Both the position numbers and the translations under genes were made by a program. A stretch of 48,210 nucleotides of DNA from Nioella sp. MMSF_3534 (GTDB taxonomy: Bacteria; Pseudomonadota; Alphaproteobacteria; Rhodobacterales; Rhodobacteraceae). The DNA lies in assembly GCF_030732985.1 (NCBI RefSeq), contig NZ_JASHJX010000036.1:1-48210 (forward strand), given 5' to 3'. Positions 1-7,006 of this stretch are shown in pieces. How positions within the stretch are numbered: the stretch's first letter is position 1; each line of letters starts with the position of its first letter. The notes below the pieces were generated by a model. The model did not search any database. It was not told the DNA's origin and was given only the letters and a program-made list of their open reading frames with translations.

Positions 1-18
1 CCCCCCGGACCCCCCGAG

Positions 19-38
19 GTATTTGGGCCAAGATGAAA
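19..38 (-). repeat. Short post-stop intergenic element, copy 1
   Basis: Read on the minus strand, just after the thiolase stop, the sequence is TTTC-N2-CTTG-N4-AAATAC. The same pattern with a spacer one base shorter follows the hydroxylase stop at 13836-13854, in the same orientation relative to its gene. I recall similar elements as frequent after stop codons in Roseobacter-group genomes, but could not search. Its role is unknown; a transcript-end or mRNA-processing signal is possible. Confidence 0.45.
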
Positions 39-41
39 GGA

Positions 42-1253
42 TCAGGGCCGTTCGATGGCGATGGCGGTGCCTTCTCCGCCACCGATGCAGATCGCCGCGA
101 TGCCGCGTTTCAGCCCGCGTTTTTCCAGCGCGTTCAGCAGGGTGACCATGATCCGCGCGCCGGAGGCCCCGATCGGGTGGCCGAGTGCGCAGGCCCCGCC
201 GTTCACGTTCACCTTGTCATGAGGCAGGGCCATCTTGTGCATGAAGGCCATGGGCACCACGGCGAAGGCTTCGTTCACCTCCCACAGGTCCACGTCTTCC
301 TTGGACCAGCCAAGGCGGGCGAGCAGTTTCTCTGCCGCGGGAACGGGCGCGGTGGTGAACCAGCCCGGTTCCTGCGCGTGGCTGGCATGGCCAAGGATGC
401 GGGCGCGGATCGGCAGGCCCTTTGCCTTAGCCACGCTTTCGCGGGCCATGACGAGGGCCGCCGCGCCGTCTGAAATCGACGAGGAATTGGCGGGCGTCAC
501 CGTGCCATCCCTGCGGAAGGCGGGTTTCAGCTGCGGGATCTTTTCGGGGCGGGCCTTGGCGGGTTGTTCGTCTTCGGCCACGACCGTCCAGCCCTCGTGT
601 GCGCCTGCCGTGACGGATCGGTCGCCATAGCGGCCCCCGATCGACACCGGCGTCACCTCATCGGCAAACGCCCCCGATGCCTGCGCCTCCAGCGCGCGGG
701 ACAGCGAGGCAAGTGCATAGTCATCCTGCGCCTCGCGGGTGAACTGGAAGCTTTCGGCGCAGTCCTCGGCAAAGGTGCCCATTAAGCGGCCCTTGTCATA
801 GGCATCTTCCAGCCCGTCGAGGAACATGTGGTCGATGGTGCGGCCATGGCCGATCCGGGCGCCGCCGCGCATCTGGGGCAGGAGGTAGGGGGCCTCGGTC
901 ATGCTTTCCATGCCGCCCGCGACCATCAGATCCGTGTGGCCGAGCGCCAGTTGGTCATGGGCGATCATCGCGGCCTTCATGCCGGAGCCGCACATCTTGT
1001 TCAGCGTCGTTGCGGGCACATCCTGGCCAAGCCCGGCCTTGAACCCGGCCTGACGCGCCGGGGCCTGACCCTGACCGGCGGGTAGGACGCAGCCCATCAG
1101 AAGCTCCTGCACATCGCTGGCCGCGGCGCCGGATTGTTCCAGCGCGGCCTTGATCGCGGCCCCGCCGAGATCGGACGCCGTCACGCCGGAAAAACACCCC
1201 TGAAACCCGCCCATGGGCGTTCGGGACGCGCCGCAGATCACCACGTTTTCCAT
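42..1253 (-). CDS. Acetyl-CoA acetyltransferase (thiolase)
   Basis: A 403-residue thiolase that condenses two acyl-CoA units or cleaves 3-ketoacyl-CoA in the cytoplasm. It carries the acyl-accepting cysteine in NKMCGSG (Cys88), the GGMESMT segment, the NEAFAV motif, GHPIGASGAR, and the second active-site cysteine in CIGGGEG near the C-terminus. The open frame extends much further upstream, but the start is placed at MENVVICGASRTP because that is where family similarity begins. The gene is divergent from the STAS gene, with about 90 bases between them. No other beta-oxidation or polyhydroxybutyrate gene is adjacent, so biosynthetic (PhaA/AtoB-like) and degradative roles cannot be separated. 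Confidence 0.93.
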   Translation of the reverse strand: MENVVICGASRTPMGGFQGCFSGVTASDLGGAAIKAALEQSGAAASDVQELLMGCVLPAGQGQAPARQAGFKAGLGQDVPATTLNKMCGSGMKAAMIAHDQLALGHTDLMVAGGMESMTEAPYLLPQMRGGARIGHGRTIDHMFLDGLEDAYDKGRLMGTFAEDCAESFQFTREAQDDYALASLSRALEAQASGAFADEVTPVSIGGRYGDRSVTAGAHEGWTVVAEDEQPAKARPEKIPQLKPAFRRDGTVTPANSSSISDGAAALVMARESVAKAKGLPIRARILGHASHAQEPGWFTTAPVPAAEKLLARLGWSKEDVDLWEVNEAFAVVPMAFMHKMALPHDKVNVNGGACALGHPIGASGARIMVTLLNALEKRGLKRGIAAICIGGGEGTAIAIERP

Positions 1254-1343
1254 AAAACTCTCCGTTTCTTCCCCGAGGGGTTGGATACCGTTTGGAAAGG
1301 ATTGCTGTCTAGGGTGCTTGCGGCAAGCGAAAGGACGCAGCTT

Positions 1344-1694
1344 ATGGATATTACATTGGAACCCAAGGGGCCGATCGCGCTGTTGCATGTCGTCCCGGAT
1401 CGCATTGACGCCTCTGTCGCCATCCAGTTCAAGGACCGGTTTCGTGACCTTGTGCGCGACTGGGACGGGCCGGTTGTTCTGGACTTGCAGAACGTCACCT
1501 TTCTGGACAGTTCCGGGCTCGGGGCTGTCGTGGCGGCGCGCAAATTGTTGGGGGAGGGGCGGCAGCTGGATCTGTCGGGTCTGACCCCCGCGGTGGACAA
1601 GGTCATGCGGCTGACACGGATGAACCAGGTTTTCCCCATCCACGGGTCGGTGGAAGATGCCCTGGCCGCCCACGGAGTTGCCCCCGCGGCATGA
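1344..1694 (+). CDS. Anti-sigma factor antagonist (STAS domain, SpoIIAA/RsbV-like)
   Basis: A 116-residue single STAS-domain protein. The strand VVLDLQNVTFLDSSGLG holds the conserved DSSGLG loop, whose serine (Ser56 or Ser57) is the residue phosphorylated by the partner kinase in this family. The start at MDITLEP gives the usual family length; the frame is open further upstream but carries no recognisable domain there. The stop overlaps the start of the HATPase gene by 4 bases, so the two are probably translationally coupled and form a partner-switch pair. No PP2C phosphatase or sigma factor is adjacent, so the controlled process is unknown. Confidence 0.88.
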   Translation: MDITLEPKGPIALLHVVPDRIDASVAIQFKDRFRDLVRDWDGPVVLDLQNVTFLDSSGLGAVVAARKLLGEGRQLDLSGLTPAVDKVMRLTRMNQVFPIHGSVEDALAAHGVAPAA

Positions 1695-2179
1695 GCGTTC
1701 GGGATCTGCCATCACCCCGGCAAGGGGACCCCCCGGGTGGCACCGCTCTGGGGTGGGCCTGCACCCGTCGGTTCGAGGCACAGCCGGCGCTTGTCAGCAT
1801 CGAACTGCTTGGGCTGAACCAGACGCTCATTCAGCTTGGCCTGCCGATCGAGCAGCTTTTCACGCTGGAACTGGTGCTGGCAGAGGTGCTGAACAACGTC
1901 GTGGAACATGCCTATCAGGACAGGGGTGAGGGCAGGATCGAACTCAGCGTTTCCGTACATGACGGTTTCATCCATTGCGGCGTGACCGATTTCGGCGCGC
2001 CGATGCCGGGCGGTGCGCTGCCACCTGCCCGCCGCCACTCCCCCGAGGCGCTGGCCTTGCAGGATCTGCCAGAGGGCAGTTTCGGATGGGCCCTTATCCG
2101 GGACCTGACGACCGGGCTGGACTACAGCCGGGACGAGGGGATCAACCGGCTGAGTTTTCGGATTACCCTTGGGGATTGA
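1691..2179 (+). CDS. Anti-sigma factor serine kinase (RsbW/SpoIIAB-like HATPase)
   Basis: A 162-residue protein of the HATPase_c_2 type. The N-box is visible as ELVLAEVLNNVVEHAY (about residues 60-75), followed by a VTDFGAPMP segment (G1-like, Asp for ATP adenine) and a GSFGWALIRDLTTGLDY segment (G2-like). The first 30 residues have no known domain. Such kinases phosphorylate the STAS antagonist and sequester a sigma factor or another target. It overlaps the upstream STAS gene by 4 bases (ATGA). Its target is not in the window. Confidence 0.86.
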   Translation: MSVRDLPSPRQGDPPGGTALGWACTRRFEAQPALVSIELLGLNQTLIQLGLPIEQLFTLELVLAEVLNNVVEHAYQDRGEGRIELSVSVHDGFIHCGVTDFGAPMPGGALPPARRHSPEALALQDLPEGSFGWALIRDLTTGLDYSRDEGINRLSFRITLGD

Positions 2180-2218
2180 ACAACACCCACCCTGTGCGGC
2201 AACTGTTTCCGCAATGGG

Positions 2219-2226
2219 TTAACCAT
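2219..2226 (+). promoter_or_regulatory. CtrA-like half site TTAACCAT
   Basis: A perfect TTAACCAT octamer lies between the HATPase gene and the gamma-glutamyltransferase gene. This is the half-site consensus known for the alphaproteobacterial response regulator CtrA. There is no second TTAA at the 7-base spacing, so it may be chance. Confidence 0.25.
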
Positions 2227-2291
2227 TCTCGAAAATGCCCCAATTGTTCCGCACCCGTGCCGGGAATCTCCTCGATAAGGGAAGGGTAGCT

Positions 2292-2358
2292 GCAATGGCT
2301 TCCCTCGGTGCCGTGTCTGAAAGCCCCCACCCAGTGGCGCGGTGCCGAGGTCCATTGC
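2292..2358 (+). other. Interrupted inverted repeat (possible mRNA hairpin)
   Basis: The left arm is GCAATGG (2292-2298) plus CCTCGG (2303-2308). The right arm is CCGAGG (2345-2350) plus CCATTGC (2352-2358). Thirteen base pairs form around an asymmetric internal loop, with a 36-base apical region that can make a further CCAC/GTGG pairing. It lies 113 bases after the HATPase stop and 67 bases before the gamma-glutamyltransferase start. No U-tract follows, so it is not a classical intrinsic terminator. Confidence 0.45.
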
Positions 2359-2369
2359 CCTGCCTCCCC

Positions 2370-2397
2370 TTGTCACCGCCGATAATTGTCCTACCGT
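2370..2397 (+). promoter_or_regulatory. Possible sigma-70 promoter for the gamma-glutamyltransferase gene
   Basis: TTGTCA (5 of 6 to the -35 consensus) is followed after 16 bases by TACCGT (weak -10), 28 bases before the chosen start codon. The -10 match is poor, so this is tentative. Confidence 0.25.
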
Positions 2398-2424
2398 AGC
2401 GCCGAAGCGATGCGAGAGGACAGA

Positions 2425-4005
2425 ATGCGCGATTTTCACCTTCCCGGACGGTCTGCGGTCTTCGCCGATAACGGCATGTGCGCCACGTCCCACCCGCTGG
2501 CTGCCAAGGTGGCCATCAACCTGCTGGAACAGGGTGGGAATGCGGTGGATGCGGCCATTGGCGCGGCGGTTCTGCTTGGGATCTGCGAGCCACAGATGAC
2601 CGGGATCGGGGGCGACTGCTTTGCCTTGGTCAAACGCCCCGACAGCGATGAGATCGTCGGGCTGAACGCCTCTGGCCGGGCGCCCGCAGGCCTGAACGCC
2701 GCCACCTTGCGCGCTGCCGGACATACGGTAATGCCAGAACGCGATGCGGCTGCTGTCACGATCCCCGGCGCGGTTGACGGGTTCTGCCGGTTGCAGGGCG
2801 ATATGGGCAAGCTGACGATGGCCGAGGTTCTGGCCCCCGCCATTCACTACGCCGAGGCGGGCATCCCCGTCGCACCGCGCGTGGCGCAGGACTGGGGCGA
2901 GGAAGCCTATGAATTCAAGGGCCGCGCGCGGGAGATCTTCCTAAATGACGGGCGCCCCTATCGCGTGGGCGAGCGTTTCAGCGCGCCGGGTCAGGCAGAG
3001 GTTCTGCGCCGGATAGCACACGAGGGACGCGCCGGGTTCTACGAGGGCGAGGTGGCCGAAGATATGGTCAACAGCCTGCGCGCGCTTGGCGGCACCCACA
3101 CGCTGGCGGATTTCGCCGCGACCGCCTGCGACTACGTCACGCCGATTCGCACCGGCTATCGCGGGGCGGAACTGATCGAACTGCCGCCGAACGGGGCGGG
3201 CGCGATGGCGCTTTTGATGGCGAATATGCTGGAAGGCCATGACATCGCCGCGATGGACCCTGATGGGGCAGAGCGCGCGCATCTGGAAATTGAGGCCGCC
3301 AAACTGGCCTTCGACGCACGCGACCGGTTCATCGCCGATTCCGGCTATGTCCGGCATCTCGACCACATGCTGTCGCCCAAAACGGCCAAGGCGTTGTCGG
3401 CCCTGATCGACCCCGGAAAGGCCCTGACCTCGATCAAGGACAAGACCGAGAGCCTCCACAAGGAAACCGTCTATATCACCGTCGTGGATAGCGACCGGAT
3501 GGTGGTGTCGCTGATCTATTCGATCTTCAAGGATTTCGGGTCCTGCATCGCCAGTGACCGCTTCGGCATCCTGTTCCAGAACCGGGGCTGCGGCTTCACG
3601 CTGGAAGAGGGCCACCCGAACGAGGCCATGGGCGGCAAGCGCCCGATGCACACGATCATCCCCGCGATGATGCGCGAGGCCGATGGCAGCCTGACCGCCT
3701 TCGGGGTCATGGGCGGGGCCTATCAGCCGATCGGCCATGTCCGATATCTCAGCAATATCGTCGATTTCGGAATGCATCCGCAGCAGGCCATTGACGCGCC
3801 GCGCTGCTTCCCCGTGGGGGGCGAAGTGCGGATCGAAAATGGTTATGCGCCCGAGGTTCAGGCGGACCTGGCCGCGAAGGGGCACAAGCTGGACCGCCCG
3901 CTTCGCCCCATCGGTGGCGGGCAGGCGATCCGAATCGACGCGAAAACCGGGGTTCTGCAAGGGGCATCGGACCCTCGCAAGGATGGCTGCGCGCTCGGAT
4001 ATTGA
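2425..4005 (+). CDS. Gamma-glutamyltransferase-family enzyme
   Basis: A 526-residue Ntn-hydrolase of the GGT family, which splits or transfers gamma-glutamyl groups from glutathione-like substrates. The predicted autocleavage site lies before Thr348 in ETVYITVVD, which would be the N-terminal nucleophile of the small subunit. Other family landmarks are TGIGGDCFALV near the N-terminus, NRGCGFTL, GGKRPMHTIIPAM and GVMGGAYQP. There is no clear signal peptide, unlike classical periplasmic GGTs; this resembles the YwrD-like branch. The start at 2425 is chosen because GAGAGGAC sits just upstream; ATG at 2410 is an alternative. The rhodanese gene begins 10 bases after the stop, so the two are probably co-transcribed. 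Confidence 0.9.
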   Translation: MRDFHLPGRSAVFADNGMCATSHPLAAKVAINLLEQGGNAVDAAIGAAVLLGICEPQMTGIGGDCFALVKRPDSDEIVGLNASGRAPAGLNAATLRAAGHTVMPERDAAAVTIPGAVDGFCRLQGDMGKLTMAEVLAPAIHYAEAGIPVAPRVAQDWGEEAYEFKGRAREIFLNDGRPYRVGERFSAPGQAEVLRRIAHEGRAGFYEGEVAEDMVNSLRALGGTHTLADFAATACDYVTPIRTGYRGAELIELPPNGAGAMALLMANMLEGHDIAAMDPDGAERAHLEIEAAKLAFDARDRFIADSGYVRHLDHMLSPKTAKALSALIDPGKALTSIKDKTESLHKETVYITVVDSDRMVVSLIYSIFKDFGSCIASDRFGILFQNRGCGFTLEEGHPNEAMGGKRPMHTIIPAMMREADGSLTAFGVMGGAYQPIGHVRYLSNIVDFGMHPQQAIDAPRCFPVGGEVRIENGYAPEVQADLAAKGHKLDRPLRPIGGGQAIRIDAKTGVLQGASDPRKDGCALGY

Positions 4006-4015
4006 AGGAACGATC

Positions 4016-4396
4016 ATGCCCATAACCCCTGTGAAAACCCTGGTGGCCGAGGCAAAGGCCGTCATCGAAACGATCAGTCCCGCAGATGCATTGGCGCGGG
4101 CCGAGGCGGGCGAGGCCCTGTTGGTCGATATCCGCGATGTGCGGGAGCTGGACCGAGAGGGCCGCATCCCCGGTGCCTTCCATGCGCCGCGTGGGATGCT
4201 GGAATTCTGGATCGACCCGGACAGCCCTTACCACAAGCCGCCGCTGGCCACCGACAAGACACTGGTCCTGTTTTGCGCCAGCGCGTGGCGGTCTGCCCTG
4301 TCGGCCAAGGCCCTGCAGGAGATGGGGGTCGAGACCGTGGCCGAGATCGACGGCGGCTTCACCGCGTGGAAAAAGGCCGGTCTGCCGGTTGACTGA
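4016..4396 (+). CDS. Rhodanese-like sulfurtransferase
   Basis: A 126-residue single rhodanese domain. It has the LLVDIRDVRELDREGRIPGA motif of the N-terminal half and an active-site loop CASAWRS with the catalytic Cys87, followed by GFTAWKKAGLPV. Such proteins transfer sulfane sulfur to thiol acceptors. AAGGAA lies just before the start, within the stop region of the upstream GGT-like gene; co-transcription could link it to glutathione or thiol metabolism, which is inference. It converges on hspQ with only 3 bases between. Confidence 0.9.
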   Translation: MPITPVKTLVAEAKAVIETISPADALARAEAGEALLVDIRDVRELDREGRIPGAFHAPRGMLEFWIDPDSPYHKPPLATDKTLVLFCASAWRSALSAKALQEMGVETVAEIDGGFTAWKKAGLPVD

Positions 4397-4399
4397 CGC

Positions 4400-4726
4400 C
4401 TAGTTCAGCTGAAACTCGAGCGGGTAGTACCCGTCGCGGAACTCGCCGAACAGGTCCGGCAGGTCGGGGTGATCGACGGGTTCGCCGGTGTCATCGGGCA
4501 CCAGGTTCTGTTCCGAAACATAGGCCACGTAATAGGTCTGATCGTTCTCGGCCAGCAGGTGATAGAAGGGCTGCTCGCGGGACGGGCGCGACTCAGGGGG
4601 AATCGCGTCGTACCATTCCTCGGTATTCGCAAACTCGGGGTCCACATCGAAAATTACCCCGCGAAACGGGTGTTTACGGTGCCTGACCACCTGGCCAAGC
4701 GTGAATTTCGCGCGTGTCTTGAGCAT
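4400..4726 (-). CDS. hspQ: Heat shock protein HspQ (YccV family)
   Basis: A 108-residue protein of the HspQ/hemimethylated-DNA-binding-like family. Landmarks are KFTLGQVVRHRKHPFRGVIFDVDP near the N-terminus, EQPFYHLLAEND and YVSEQNL in the middle. In enterobacteria HspQ acts as a Lon specificity enhancer and affects DnaA stability; that role here is inferred. The start at MLKTRAKF is preferred over the upstream in-frame ATG at 4780, because the extra residues are unlike the family. It is convergent with the rhodanese gene. Confidence 0.9.
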   Translation of the reverse strand: MLKTRAKFTLGQVVRHRKHPFRGVIFDVDPEFANTEEWYDAIPPESRPSREQPFYHLLAENDQTYYVAYVSEQNLVPDDTGEPVDHPDLPDLFGEFRDGYYPLEFQLN

Positions 4727-4811
4727 CGGATTGCGCCCCCTTACCCCCTCTCCTAAACCCCGGGTCGGGGGCTTGTCCATCCGGGAGCGGCCGAATCAAG
4801 GGAAACAGATT

Positions 4812-5693
4812 GTGAACCTCGTCCTGACAGTGCTGGAGATCGTGGCCCCGGTCTTCCTTCTGGCCGCCACGGGCTTTGGCTGGCGGAAATTCGGTCTCGA
4901 CTACCCGGTGGAGTTCGTCACGCGGCTGGCGATGACCATCGCGGTGCCTTGCCTGATCTTCACCGCGTTGATGCAGACCGAGATCGACCCGGCGGCGCTG
5001 TCTGCGATGACGCTGGCCTCGCTGCTGGCTTATGCGCTGATGGGCGTCCTGTCGGCGGGTCTGATCCTTGTTGCGGGGATCGACCGGCGCACGTTTCTGG
5101 CCCCGACGATCTTTGGCAACACCGGTAATCTTGGCCTGCCACTGGCGCTGTTTGCCTTTGGCGACGTGGGGCTTGGCTATGGCGTCGTGATCTTCGCAAT
5201 CATGGCGGTGCTGTCCTTCACGATTGGCATCCGCCTGGTGTCCGATCAGGCCTCGATCCTGCGGGTGCTGCGCGAACCGATGGTCTGGGCCACCCTGCTT
5301 GGGGCGCTCTTTCTGTGGCAGGGCTGGCAGACGCCCCGCTGGCTGACGAACTCGCTGTCGCTTGCCGGGCAACTGGCCATTCCCTTGATGCTGTTCACGC
5401 TCGGTGTGGCGGTTGCGCGACTGACCCCGAGAGGGGTAGGGCGCGCGGTGCTTTTGTCACTGGCCAAGCTGGTCATCGGCATCTCGGCGGGCGTGGCGGC
5501 GGGATGGGCCCTTGGGCTGGAACCGGTGGCTTTCGCGGTGATCATTCTGCAAATGGCGACGCCCGTCGGCGTGTCCTCCTACCTGTTGGCTGAACGGTTC
5601 CGCGCTGACGCCGATGCTGTGGCCGGATATGTGGTGATTTCCACGTTAATCAGCGTGCTGGCCCTGCCTATCCTCCTGTATTTCCTGCTCTGA
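4812..5693 (+). CDS. AEC-family transporter (auxin efflux carrier/malonate permease type)
   Basis: A 293-residue integral membrane protein with about 8 to 10 hydrophobic segments. It carries the family motifs TIFGNTGNLGLPLALFAFG in the first half and ILQMATPVGVSSYLLAERF near the C-terminus. The family exports or imports organic anions such as malonate or auxin; the substrate here is unknown. The start is taken as GTG at 4812, preceded by AAGGGA; a longer frame from ATG 4701 would add an atypical proline-rich extension that overlaps the hspQ start. It is divergent from hspQ. Confidence 0.86.
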   Translation: MNLVLTVLEIVAPVFLLAATGFGWRKFGLDYPVEFVTRLAMTIAVPCLIFTALMQTEIDPAALSAMTLASLLAYALMGVLSAGLILVAGIDRRTFLAPTIFGNTGNLGLPLALFAFGDVGLGYGVVIFAIMAVLSFTIGIRLVSDQASILRVLREPMVWATLLGALFLWQGWQTPRWLTNSLSLAGQLAIPLMLFTLGVAVARLTPRGVGRAVLLSLAKLVIGISAGVAAGWALGLEPVAFAVIILQMATPVGVSSYLLAERFRADADAVAGYVVISTLISVLALPILLYFLL

Positions 5694-5762
5694 CCCCGTT
5701 CCCCCGCGCTGCGTTTTCGGGTAAGCTGTGGCAAACAAACAAAACTCGAGCAGGCAGATTTC

Positions 5763-6338
5763 ATGAAACGCGCGATTCTTCTCGTGCTGCTATTGGCCGT
5801 TGCCGCCTGTGGCGGCGGGCCTAGGCCACCCCGTAACCTGGACAACGCGTGTCTTATCCTGAACGAACGCCCGGATATCGCCCGCGCGACCCGTCAGGCG
5901 GAACGCGAATGGGGCATTCCTGTCCATGTGCAGCTGGCCACGATCCATCAGGAAAGCAGCTTCGTCCACAACGCCCGAACCCCGCATCGCTATGCGCTTG
6001 GGGTTATTCCCCTTGGCCGACAAAGCTCGGCCTTCGGCTATAGCCAGGCGCTGGACGGCACGTGGGATGATTATCGGGACGCCACCGGCAGCCGCCGCGC
6101 CAACCGGACCGATATCCGCGACGCCACCGATTTCATGGGCTGGTACATGAACCGGTCAGTGGAACGGCTTGGCATAGCCCCCGATGACGCGCGCAATCAG
6201 TACCTTGCATATCACGAGGGCCATTCGGGCTATGCACGGGGCAGTTACAACGCCAAACCGTGGCTGCTGCGCGTCGCCTCCCGAGTGGATGAACGGGCCG
6301 AAATGTATGAACGCCAATTGGTCGGGTGCCGCCGCTAG
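5763..6338 (+). CDS. Lytic-transglycosylase-like lipoprotein (SLT/lysozyme fold)
   Basis: A 191-residue protein with a lipoprotein signal: a hydrophobic run ending in VAAC at Cys16, followed by GGG. The mature part has IPVHVQLATIHQESSF, where the Glu of HQESSF is the expected catalytic residue of the lysozyme-like fold. It also has AFGYSQALDGTWDDY (matching the GxxQ segment) and YLAYHEGHSGYARG near the C-terminus. The likely role is cleavage of murein glycan strands at the outer membrane. It converges on lolA with 9 bases between the stops. Confidence 0.85.
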   Translation: MKRAILLVLLLAVAACGGGPRPPRNLDNACLILNERPDIARATRQAEREWGIPVHVQLATIHQESSFVHNARTPHRYALGVIPLGRQSSAFGYSQALDGTWDDYRDATGSRRANRTDIRDATDFMGWYMNRSVERLGIAPDDARNQYLAYHEGHSGYARGSYNAKPWLLRVASRVDERAEMYERQLVGCRR

Positions 6339-6347
6339 GCGGCCCGG

Positions 6348-6956
6348 CTATTCGGTGATGCCACGATCTCGCAGTTCCTGCGGGATGTTGAAATGGCGGG
6401 CCGATATATTCCCGCCCTCTTCCAGCTCACCCAGAATCACGGTGGTGTTGAACCCGGTTGAATCGGTCACGATCCACTGGCGCAGTTCCACAGGCTCATC
6501 GGTGAAGACAAGCGTGATGTAGCCGATATCGGGTTCATCCGGGTCTTGGGCAATGATCCGCGTCGTGGTTTCATCGCCCTCATGCGACAGGATCATGTCC
6601 GACCGGTCGAGGTCCACGTTCCGCGCCAGGATCAGGTTCAGGGGCGTGCGCCGCAGCGGGTATTGCTCGGGCGCGGTGTTGGCCCGGTCGTCGAAAATGG
6701 CGACCTGCCCGCCGCCAGCCATGACCAGCAGCTCGCTGTCGTCATACTCGAACCGCATCCGTCCGGGCCGATGGATGTAGAGCGTGCCTGTGGCAATGGC
6801 ACCGTCATCGCTGATCTGGGTAAAGCTGGCCTCTGCCGTGCGCAGGTCGTTCAGATAGTCCGACAGATCCGACAGCGGGATCGGATCGGCGAAGGCTGGC
6901 AATGCGGTGCAGGCGGCAAGCGCCGTGGCGAGAATAAATCGTGTCATGGGTTCCAT
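6348..6956 (-). CDS. lolA: Outer-membrane lipoprotein carrier protein LolA
   Basis: A 202-residue periplasmic chaperone that carries lipoproteins from LolCDE to the outer membrane. A signal peptide ends at PAFA before DPIPLSDLS. The body has TAEASFTQISDDG, GTLYIHRPGRMRFEYDD and YPLRRTPLNLILA, all typical of the LolA beta-barrel. ATG at 6947 is an alternative start that leaves a more usual signal peptide. It lies 50 bases downstream of ftsK on the same strand, an arrangement I recall as widely conserved, and the two are probably co-transcribed. Confidence 0.93.
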   Translation of the reverse strand: MEPMTRFILATALAACTALPAFADPIPLSDLSDYLNDLRTAEASFTQISDDGAIATGTLYIHRPGRMRFEYDDSELLVMAGGGQVAIFDDRANTAPEQYPLRRTPLNLILARNVDLDRSDMILSHEGDETTTRIIAQDPDEPDIGYITLVFTDEPVELRQWIVTDSTGFNTTVILGELEEGGNISARHFNIPQELRDRGITE

Positions 6957-7006
6957 TTAATCACCACCGGGGCGCATTGCACCTCACGTCCGCGCGATAG
7001 GGCGGA

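Noticed and set aside
1316-1328. Small palindrome GCTTGC-G-GCAAGC before the STAS gene
   Set aside because: Short, a single copy, and close to what chance gives in GC-rich DNA; no regulator identified.
2941-4167. Long open frame (408 codons) opposite the GGT-like gene
   Set aside because: The GGT motifs are in the plus frame; the antisense product has no recognisable motif.
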